Assembly: GCA_016714605.1 (NCBI GenBank)
Contig: JADKDL010000001.1
Coordinates: 558,001-622,000 of the forward strand
Direction: 5' to 3'
From: Bacteroidales bacterium
Lineage (GTDB): Bacteria > Bacteroidota > Bacteroidia > Bacteroidales > UBA1715
Length of the DNA: 64,000 bases
This document shows, piece by piece, positions 30,775 through 37,996 of the stretch (positions within the stretch are counted from its first letter, which is position 1; every line of letters starts with the position of its first letter). Made by a program: the position numbers and the translations under genes. The notes beneath the pieces were generated by a model that worked only from the letters and a program-made list of their open reading frames with translations, searched no databases and was not told the DNA's origin.

Positions 30775-33090
30775 ATGAGAAATATATACACTCCAGATCC
30801 TTGGAAAATAATTGAGGAAGAATTTGTTGCCGAAAATCATGAAATTTCAGAGAGTATTTTTAGTCTTGGGAATGGAATAATGGGGCAGAGGGCTAATTTT
30901 GAAGAGTTTTATTCCGGTATTTCGCTTCAAGGTAATTATTTGGCAGGAATATTTTATCCTGATAAAACTAAGGTTGGGTGGTGGAAAAATGGATACCCCG
31001 ATTATTTTGCAAAAGTTATTAATGCACCAAGTTGGATTGGTATTATTCTTATTGTAAATGGTGTAAAGATAGATTTTGCAAAGGTTAAATGCTTGTCTTT
31101 TAAAAGAGTACTTGATATGAAAGAGGGTATTCTTAGTCGTCAGGCAGTTTTAGATTTAGGTGAAAATCAGCTACTTAAAATTGAAACACAGCGATTTATT
31201 AGTATGTCAAAGAAAGAGGTAGGTGCAATTTCATATACGCTCACTCCTGAGAATTTTGATGCTTCCATTACTGTTGAATTTACTATTGATGCAGAAATCA
31301 GAAACAAAGATGCTAACTATAACGAAACTTTTTGGGATGTAATTGATTCTTCTGATTCTGATGGAAAAGCGATTGTTTTGGCCAAAACTAAAGAAAACCC
31401 TTTTGGAGTTGCTCGTTTTGCTGTTGCTACTGGTATGTGCTATGAAATGTTGGTAGATAATAAAAAGTTTGTTTTGGATGTTCAGACAATTTTGCGTGAA
31501 AAATATTTAGCACATTCATCAACATTCAATATACAAAGTGGTCAGTCTGCAACTATATATAAATATGGAGCAGTTACAACTTCGCTATTTTATGAAGAGA
31601 AATCGTTAATCCAAGAAAATATAAAGCAATTAGAATTGGCTTTATCTACCGGATATAGTAGTTTGCTCAATGAACATAAAGCTGTATGGAGCGACAAATG
31701 GAGTGAAAGTGATATACTTATTGAAGGCGATGTGCATGCTCAGCAAGGTATTCGATTTAATATTTTTCAACTACTGCAAACATATTCGGGCGACGATGCT
31801 CGATTTAATATCGGACCCAAAGGTTTTACTGGAGAAAAGTACGGAGGTAGCACCTATTGGGATACTGAAGCTTTTTGTTTGCCATTTTATTTATATACTT
31901 GCGATGCTTCTATAAGCCGAAATCTTTTGCTTTATAGATATAAGCAATTGCCAAACGCTATAAAAAATGCTCAAAAATTAGGTTTTAATAATGGGGCAGC
32001 TCTTTTTCCAATGGTTACTATGACCGGCGATGAGTGTCACAATGAGTGGGAAATTACTTTTGAAGAAATACATAGAAATGGTGCAATTGTGAGAGCTATT
32101 TATGAGTATGTCTCTTTTACAAATGATTTTGAATATATAGAAAAATATGGGTTTGAACTTATTGTTGCCGTTGCTCGATTTTGGGCTCTAAGAGCTACTT
32201 ACTCCGAAGAAAAAGGAAAATATGTCATATTGGGTGTAACAGGTCCAAATGAATATGAGAATAATATAAATAATAATTGGTATACAAATTATTATGCAAA
32301 ATGGTGTTTGAATTATGCTGTCGAATCATACCATCTAATAGAAAGCCGAAATCAAAATGCACTAAAAACTATTTCGCAGAAGCTTTCAATAACTCCAGAA
32401 GAACTGCAAGTGTGGACAAGTATTTCTGACGCTATGTTTCTCAATTATAATGATAAAAGAAATATTTTTGTGCAACAAGATGGCTTTTTCGATAAAGTAA
32501 TTTTACCTACATCTGCATTGCCACCTAGTCAGCGCCCCATCAATCAACATTGGTCATGGGATAGAATTTTACGCTCATGTTATATAAAACAAGCCGATGT
32601 AGTTCAAGGAATGTATGCGTTTGAAGACGATTTTACAGATGATTTAATTAAATCTAACTTTGAATATTACGAACCTTTAACGGTACATGAATCTTCATTA
32701 TCTCCGAGTATTCATTCTGTTGTTGCATCGAAGCTTGGGCTTAATGAAAAAGCTTATGAATTGTACTTGAGAACAGCTCGATTAGATCTTGATGACTACA
32801 ATAATGAAGCTCATGAAGGTCTGCATATTACAAGTATGGCAGGAACATGGTTAGCAGTTGTAAAAGGTTTCGCAGGAATGCGTATTTCTAATGAACTTCT
32901 AATTCTCAACCCGCGTTTACCTGAGGGTTGGAATGAAATTGCTTTCAGAATAAAATTGCAAAAAACAGAATGTATTATTAAAATCTTCAAAACAGAAATA
33001 AAAATTAAATCAACAGCAAATCAAGAGGTAAAAGTTTTTAATAAATGTTTTACACTCCAAAGCGGCGTTGAAAGCAGTATTCCTTATTAA
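30775..33090 (+). CDS. Glycoside hydrolase family 65 enzyme (disaccharide phosphorylase type)
   Basis: 771 residues from ATG 30775; a TTG two codons earlier is unlikely. The N-terminal beta-sandwich starts RNIYTPDPWKIIEEEF and ESIFSLGNGIMGQRANFEE, the typical GH65 opening. The (alpha/alpha)6 barrel has YGGSTYWDTEAFCLPF and, near residue 490, VTGPNEYENNINNNWYTNYY, matching the GPDEYH...NNAYTN segment whose Glu is the general acid in maltose/trehalose/kojibiose phosphorylases. The C-terminal jelly-roll includes EGLHITSMAGTWLAVVKGFAGM. It splits an alpha-linked glucose disaccharide with phosphate to beta-glucose 1-phosphate, cytoplasmic. The Asn in GPNEY instead of Asp is noted; the substrate is uncertain. 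Confidence 0.88.
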   Translation: MRNIYTPDPWKIIEEEFVAENHEISESIFSLGNGIMGQRANFEEFYSGISLQGNYLAGIFYPDKTKVGWWKNGYPDYFAKVINAPSWIGIILIVNGVKIDFAKVKCLSFKRVLDMKEGILSRQAVLDLGENQLLKIETQRFISMSKKEVGAISYTLTPENFDASITVEFTIDAEIRNKDANYNETFWDVIDSSDSDGKAIVLAKTKENPFGVARFAVATGMCYEMLVDNKKFVLDVQTILREKYLAHSSTFNIQSGQSATIYKYGAVTTSLFYEEKSLIQENIKQLELALSTGYSSLLNEHKAVWSDKWSESDILIEGDVHAQQGIRFNIFQLLQTYSGDDARFNIGPKGFTGEKYGGSTYWDTEAFCLPFYLYTCDASISRNLLLYRYKQLPNAIKNAQKLGFNNGAALFPMVTMTGDECHNEWEITFEEIHRNGAIVRAIYEYVSFTNDFEYIEKYGFELIVAVARFWALRATYSEEKGKYVILGVTGPNEYENNINNNWYTNYYAKWCLNYAVESYHLIESRNQNALKTISQKLSITPEELQVWTSISDAMFLNYNDKRNIFVQQDGFFDKVILPTSALPPSQRPINQHWSWDRILRSCYIKQADVVQGMYAFEDDFTDDLIKSNFEYYEPLTVHESSLSPSIHSVVASKLGLNEKAYELYLRTARLDLDDYNNEAHEGLHITSMAGTWLAVVKGFAGMRISNELLILNPRLPEGWNEIAFRIKLQKTECIIKIFKTEIKIKSTANQEVKVFNKCFTLQSGVESSIPY

Positions 33091-33120
33091 TATTTGAAGT
33101 AGTTTATATCTGAATTGATT

Positions 33121-33690
33121 TTAAAATTTAGAAATGTAATCAAAAATAACTTGAGGAAAATAAGTTTGTTCAAGATCGTGTATCTTATGAGCAAGCGACT
33201 CTGTATTGTCTGAGTTGTCTAATGCACAAGTTGCTTGAAAAATAATTTTTCCTTCGTCATATTTTTCATTTACCAAATGAATGGTTATGCCGCTTTCTTT
33301 TTCTTGGTTACTTATTACCGCATTGTGAACATTCATTCCATACATACCCTTGCCTCCATATTTTGGAAGTAAGGATGGGTGGATATTTATTATTCTATTG
33401 TTGTATTCTTTAATCAAATTTTCGGGCAATAATAAAAGAAATCCTGCTAATATTATGTAATCAACCGCAAGAGAGTGAAGTTCATCTATAACTTTATTAG
33501 TGTCATTAAATTCCTGTTTTGTAAATAATGAAGTTGGGATATTTAATCTATCGCATTTATCTAATACACCTGCTTTGGGGTTGTTGCAAAAAACTGATTT
33601 CACTTCAACTAAATCAGAATCTTTAAAGAAATTTATTATATTTTCAGCATTAGAACCAGTGCCGGAAGCAAATATTGCAATATTTTTCAT
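33121..33690 (-). CDS. purN: Phosphoribosylglycinamide formyltransferase
   Basis: 189 residues. The substrate loop IFASGTGSNAENII is at the N-terminus, and the catalytic triad region is present: Asn-His in IINIHPSLLPKYGGKGMYG and Asp in VNEKYDEGKIIF. It transfers a formyl group from 10-formyl-tetrahydrofolate to GAR in purine synthesis. Length and motif form are those of Bacteroidota PurN. It converges with the GH65 gene and is divergent from acpP. Confidence 0.95.
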   Translation of the reverse strand: MKNIAIFASGTGSNAENIINFFKDSDLVEVKSVFCNNPKAGVLDKCDRLNIPTSLFTKQEFNDTNKVIDELHSLAVDYIILAGFLLLLPENLIKEYNNRIINIHPSLLPKYGGKGMYGMNVHNAVISNQEKESGITIHLVNEKYDEGKIIFQATCALDNSDNTESLAHKIHDLEQTYFPQVIFDYISKF

Positions 33691-34069
33691 GTGCTTTTTT
33701 TAATAGTTGTTTTGTGACAGTGAACAGTCAAAAATATAAATACTTTTTTGCATGAGTGTTTTTACTTATATGTTTGAATGACAATATGAAAATGTATTTT
33801 TAGCATCGTTAAAATGATAGGATTTTTTCAGCAATATTTGAACTTTTGCTACCAATTTTCTGTTTAATTTTTTTGCAAATATAGCAAGTTCCATCCAAGA
33901 CATAAAATATAGCAAGTTGAATTTTAATAAAAACAAACTGAAAAAGCGCAAATTTAGGGGGTGAAAGTATAAAAATTCATTTTTTTCTTTTTTGATAAAA
34001 AAAAAATACAGTTATTTGCACCGTTAAATTATATAGTTAACTGAATTATTAACCAAAATTAGAAGTATT
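33691..34069. other. Divergent intergenic region purN/acpP
   Basis: About 380 bases rich in A/T. It contains the acpP promoter candidate at 33991-34018 and must also contain a purN promoter. Nothing else recognised. Confidence 0.45.
33991..34018 (+). promoter_or_regulatory. Candidate promoter of the acpP-fabF-rnc operon
   Basis: TTTG at 33991-33994, 16 bases, then GTTATTTG at 34011-34018 (two mismatches from TAnnTTTG but with the common TTTGCA end), about 50 bases before acpP. Confidence 0.45.
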
Positions 34070-34306
34070 ATGTCAGACATTGCATCGAGAGTTAAAGCAA
34101 TTATTGTAGACAAATTAGGTGTTGATGAAAACGAAGTAACAGCTGAGGCAAACTTCACAAATGATTTGGGAGCTGACTCTCTTGACACTGTTGAGTTGAT
34201 CATGGAATTTGAAAAAGAATTCAACGTCGCAATTCCAGACGATCAAGCTGAGGGAATATCTACAGTAGGCGATGCTATCAAGTACATTGAAGAAAACGCA
34301 AAGTAA
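34070..34306 (+). CDS. acpP: Acyl carrier protein
   Basis: 78 residues, acidic, with the phosphopantetheine attachment Ser in ADSLDTVEL (DSL motif near residue 38). It carries growing acyl chains in fatty-acid synthesis. First gene of a conserved acpP-fabF-rnc cluster; fabF starts 18 bases later. Confidence 0.97.
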   Translation: MSDIASRVKAIIVDKLGVDENEVTAEANFTNDLGADSLDTVELIMEFEKEFNVAIPDDQAEGISTVGDAIKYIEENAK

Positions 34307-34324
34307 AAAATTAAAATTTTCTTT

Positions 34325-35578
34325 ATGGAATTAAAGCGGGTAGTAGTTACCGGCATAGGAGCAATAACTCCTTTAGGCAATTCTGTTGATGAATTTTGGG
34401 AGAATTTAGCCAAAGGAGTTAGTGGCTCTGAGTTAATCACTCGGTTTGATGTAACTAACTATAAGACAAAATTTGCATGTCAGGTAAAGGACTTTGATCC
34501 TTTACAGTGGCTTGATAAAAAAGAAGCTAGAAAAATGGATTTGTTTGTTCAGTTTTCAATTGCTGCAGCCTCTGGGGCTATTAAGCATTCGGGAATTGAT
34601 CTTGCTAATACCAATTTAGATAGAATTGGTGCTATTTGGGCATCAGGTATAGGTGGAATAGGCTCTTTTACAGAAGAAGTAGGTTCTTTTGTTTGTCAAG
34701 GAAGAATACCTAAATTGAATCCTTTCTTCATACCAAAAATAATTACAAATATTGCCGCCGGATATATTTCGATATTATGGGGGCTTAGAGGTCCTAGTTA
34801 TTGTACAACTTCAGCTTGTGCATCAGCAACCCATGCAATGATAGATGCTTTTAATCTTATTAGATTAGGTAAAGCAGATGTATTTGTAACTGGTGGTGCA
34901 GAAGCTCCGGTTAATGAAGTAGGTTTAGGTGGATTCAATGCTATGCATGCAACTTCAACTAATAATGACGAATACAAAACAGCTTCAAGACCATTTGATG
35001 TTAGTAGAGATGGTTTTGTAATGGGCGAAGGTGGTGTAGGTCTCATTTTAGAAGAATTGGAACATGCTAAGAAAAGAGGTGCTACAATTTATGCAGAAAT
35101 GATTGGTGGAGGTATGACTTCCGATGCTTATCATTTAACAGCTCCTCATCCAGAAGGTCTTGGTGCAATAAATGTTATGAAAGAAACATTACTTGATGCC
35201 GGAATAGGTATCAATGATGTTCAGTATATTAATTTACATGGCACATCAACTCCACTAGGTGATTTAGCTGAAACGAAAGCTGTAAAAGAATTATTTGGAA
35301 ATCAGGTTTACAATATAAATTTGAGTTCTACTAAGTCAATGACCGGACACCTTTTAGGTGCAGCTGGTGCAGCCGAAGCAGCCGCTGCTATTTTAGCAAT
35401 TTACAAGAAAATTATTCCGCCTACAATCAATAATAAAGTGTTAGATCCAAATATAGACAGTAAGTTGAATCTTACTCTAAATGAAGCTCAGCACAGAGAC
35501 GTAAAAGTTGCGTTGAGTAACACTTTCGGTTTTGGTGGACATAATGCGTGTGTTGCTTTAAAAGAATATCAAGAATAA
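34325..35578 (+). CDS. fabF: Beta-ketoacyl-ACP synthase II
   Basis: 417 residues. The active-site Cys is in TTSACASATHAMIDA; the two His residues are in LHGTSTPLGDLAE and SMTGHLLGAAGAAE, giving the Cys-His-His triad; NTFGFGGHNA is the C-terminal loop. It elongates acyl-ACP with malonyl-ACP. Overlaps nothing; the rnc GTG start follows 5 bases after its stop. Confidence 0.97.
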   Translation: MELKRVVVTGIGAITPLGNSVDEFWENLAKGVSGSELITRFDVTNYKTKFACQVKDFDPLQWLDKKEARKMDLFVQFSIAAASGAIKHSGIDLANTNLDRIGAIWASGIGGIGSFTEEVGSFVCQGRIPKLNPFFIPKIITNIAAGYISILWGLRGPSYCTTSACASATHAMIDAFNLIRLGKADVFVTGGAEAPVNEVGLGGFNAMHATSTNNDEYKTASRPFDVSRDGFVMGEGGVGLILEELEHAKKRGATIYAEMIGGGMTSDAYHLTAPHPEGLGAINVMKETLLDAGIGINDVQYINLHGTSTPLGDLAETKAVKELFGNQVYNINLSSTKSMTGHLLGAAGAAEAAAAILAIYKKIIPPTINNKVLDPNIDSKLNLTLNEAQHRDVKVALSNTFGFGGHNACVALKEYQE

Positions 35579-35583
35579 ATTTC

Positions 35584-36312
35584 GTGATTTCACTAAGATA
35601 TAAAATAAAACTCCTTTTTTGTGATAAATCAGAAAAGGAGTTTTGTACTTTCGTAAAAACACATTTAGGATTTGTTCCAAGTCGGGTGAGGTTATATAAG
35701 AAGGCCTTAACACACAAATCGGTACTTGGTAGATGTGAAGGTAATGCGTGGGGTTGCAATGAGCGTTTAGAATTCCTTGGCGACTCCATATTAGATTCCA
35801 TTATCTCTGAATTCCTTTTCACACATTATGCTCGTGAAGATGAAGGTTTCCTTACTAAAATGAGATCTAAAATAGTAAATAGAAAGTCACTCAATGAAAT
35901 GGCTTTACATTTGCATTTAGAAAAATACATCATTGCAAATAATCTTAATCTAAAGAATAATAACGCACTAGGTAATGCTTTTGAAGCATTGATAGGAGCT
36001 ATTTATATGGATAAGGGGTATAATTTCACTCGAAATTATGTAATTGATACTATTCTCAAAAAATATATAAATTTCAGTGTATTAGAAAGCACCGATAGTA
36101 ACTTCAAGAGCCAACTCATTGAAATTACACAGCGTAGTAGACGTACTGTTAATTTTTTAACGGCTGAGAATCCTGAAGAGTCTATATCTTCAAAACAATT
36201 TATGTCAAAAGTGTTAATTGATGATGTTGAGCTTTGTAAAGCTTATGGTTATACCAAAAAAGAAGCTGAACAAAATGCTTCGGAAATTGCTTTGCAGATA
36301 ATTGAACAGTGA
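35584..36312 (+). CDS. rnc: Ribonuclease III
   Basis: 242 residues from GTG 35584; the frame is open from 35548 but that would lie within fabF, while GTG 35584 is five bases after the fabF stop. The catalytic signature NERLEFLGDSILD is at about residue 60, the second acidic site in NAFEALIGAIYMDKGY, and a C-terminal double-stranded RNA-binding domain (about 170-240, FKSQLIEITQR to KKEAEQNASEIALQII). It cuts double-stranded RNA in rRNA and mRNA processing. A 12-bp hairpin falls in its first codons (see 35607). Confidence 0.93.
   Translation: MISLRYKIKLLFCDKSEKEFCTFVKTHLGFVPSRVRLYKKALTHKSVLGRCEGNAWGCNERLEFLGDSILDSIISEFLFTHYAREDEGFLTKMRSKIVNRKSLNEMALHLHLEKYIIANNLNLKNNNALGNAFEALIGAIYMDKGYNFTRNYVIDTILKKYINFSVLESTDSNFKSQLIEITQRSRRTVNFLTAENPEESISSKQFMSKVLIDDVELCKAYGYTKKEAEQNASEIALQIIEQ
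35607..35644 (+). promoter_or_regulatory. Perfect 12-bp hairpin at the 5' end of rnc
   Basis: AAAACTCCTTTT (35607-35618) and AAAAGGAGTTTT (35633-35644) with a 14-base loop, starting 29 bases after the fabF stop and inside rnc codons 8-21. There is no T-run long enough for efficient termination after it. RNase III is known to autoregulate by cutting a stem-loop near the start of its own mRNA in E. coli, so this could be such a site; that is inference. Confidence 0.5.
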
Positions 36313-36456
36313 AATATATTTCAGTAAGAGAATAGATTTAACATTCTATGAAGTTTAAAAAAGAAATTTAAAAAAGGTGTTGGTTAATTGTGTTTATAAG
36401 CCGTTTTAGATTATTTTTGAAACAATTTTTAACTAAATATAGAATTACACCTAGTA

Positions 36457-37242
36457 ATGGTATCATTTAAAATTGGTAGAGCTACCCAAAACAGAATAGA
36501 AAGAATTTACCTTTTTTATGGAATGGATTATTTTATTAGATATTATGGTTCTAAAATGGGTATTTTATGGGCTTTTTTAAATCCATTTTTAAAGATTCTT
36601 ATATATTATTTTGTCTTTTCATATATTATCTATAGGCAATCTAATCCTGAATTTCTACTAAAGCTTTTTGCGGGTATGTTATTATGGCAGTTTTTCACAG
36701 AAGCTACTTCACATGCCATACATCTTTTTAATTCACGGCGTTTTATATTGCAGAATATACAAATAAATAAGGTAGATTTCTTTATATCTGATATTCTTAG
36801 TAAATTCATGGGTTTGTTCGTGAACATTCTGATTTATTTACTATTTGCTTTTCTGTTTTTCAATAAAGTATATGGATTAGAAATATTGTTTCTTCCCATC
36901 GTTGTATTTAATTTTCTTCTTTTTACTTTAGGAGTAATGTTTATTTTATCTACAATGTATATAAGATTCAGAGATTTAGATCATTTGTGGACTATCGTAA
37001 TAATGGCAGGTTTCTGGACTGTACCAATTGTATGGGATTATAAGATTGTACTGCAAAATATTCCACAATTAACATACAATCCTTTAATGTCTTATTTTGT
37101 CAATGTTCAAGAGATATTAATAGATAACCATTTACCAACAGTAAGTACGTTTTTATATGGATTTATTTTTTCGGTTTCAATATCGATAATTGGCTATTTT
37201 TATATGAAATTTGGGTCTAGAAAAGCATTAGAAGTATTATAA
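36457..37242 (+). CDS. ABC-2 type polysaccharide export permease (Wzm-like)
   Basis: 261 residues with about six membrane helices. The N-terminal amphipathic FYGMDYFIRYYGSKMGILWAF is the typical interface of Wzm/KpsM/TagG permeases (RYxxSxLGxxWxxLxP). It pairs with the ATPase whose ATG follows its stop directly (37242/37243). Together they move a completed lipid-linked polysaccharide across the inner membrane, the ABC-dependent O-antigen route. First gene of a cluster that stays on the plus strand to 54174. Confidence 0.92.
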   Translation: MVSFKIGRATQNRIERIYLFYGMDYFIRYYGSKMGILWAFLNPFLKILIYYFVFSYIIYRQSNPEFLLKLFAGMLLWQFFTEATSHAIHLFNSRRFILQNIQINKVDFFISDILSKFMGLFVNILIYLLFAFLFFNKVYGLEILFLPIVVFNFLLFTLGVMFILSTMYIRFRDLDHLWTIVIMAGFWTVPIVWDYKIVLQNIPQLTYNPLMSYFVNVQEILIDNHLPTVSTFLYGFIFSVSISIIGYFYMKFGSRKALEVL

Positions 37243-37974
37243 ATGAGTAACGAAATAGCTATCAGTTTAAGTAATGTTTCTAAAACTTATGAGTTAAGTG
37301 ATAGAGGAAATTCTTTTAGAGAAAGAGCTTTAAATATCTTTACATCATCATCGGTGCGAAAAATACAAGCATTGCATGATGTAAACATTCAGATTCATAA
37401 AGGAGAAGTTTTTGGAGTCATAGGTCACAATGGCAGCGGTAAATCTACTTTATTGCAGATTATGAATAAATCAATTCCTGCCGATAGAGGTGGGAAAGTC
37501 GAATATTATGGAACTGCAATTCGTTTGGCGTTGGGCATGGGTTTTAATCCACAATTGACGGCAAGGCAAAATATTTTTCTAAACTCTTCTGTTTTAGGAC
37601 TTACAATTAGAGAGATAAAAGAGAAATTTGACGAAATTGTCTCATTTGCAGAATTAGAAGATTTTGTTGATACTCCTGTTAAATTTTATTCGTCAGGAAT
37701 GAAAAGTAAACTTATGTTTTCTATTGCGGTTAATGCTCAAGCAGATATTTTTCTAATGGATGAATTTTTTGGTGGGGTAGGTGATATAAATTTTCAGAAA
37801 AAATCTGAAGAGTTATTTAGAAAAAATATTTTACAAAACAGAACCATTGTCATAGTTAGTCATAACATGTCTTTAATAAAACAAAATTGCGACAGAGTAT
37901 TATTACTCAATAATGGTATCCCTGTTTTAATTGGTAACCCTGAAGAGGTTATAAAAATGTACCAAAGTTTATAA
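37243..37974 (+). CDS. ABC transporter ATPase for polysaccharide export (Wzt-like)
   Basis: 243 residues. Walker A GHNGSGKST, Q-loop region ALGMGFNPQLTARQNIF, signature YSSGMKSKL, Walker B DIFLMDEFFGGVGD and switch His in VIVSHNMSLI. The sequence is of the Wzt/TagH group, but it ends right after the ATPase core, so the C-terminal carbohydrate-binding domain that in some Wzt proteins recognises the modified chain end is missing. Expected to power the Wzm-like permease. Confidence 0.93.
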   Translation: MSNEIAISLSNVSKTYELSDRGNSFRERALNIFTSSSVRKIQALHDVNIQIHKGEVFGVIGHNGSGKSTLLQIMNKSIPADRGGKVEYYGTAIRLALGMGFNPQLTARQNIFLNSSVLGLTIREIKEKFDEIVSFAELEDFVDTPVKFYSSGMKSKLMFSIAVNAQADIFLMDEFFGGVGDINFQKKSEELFRKNILQNRTIVIVSHNMSLIKQNCDRVLLLNNGIPVLIGNPEEVIKMYQSL

Positions 37975-37996
37975 TGATTACTAAAGTATTAATATC

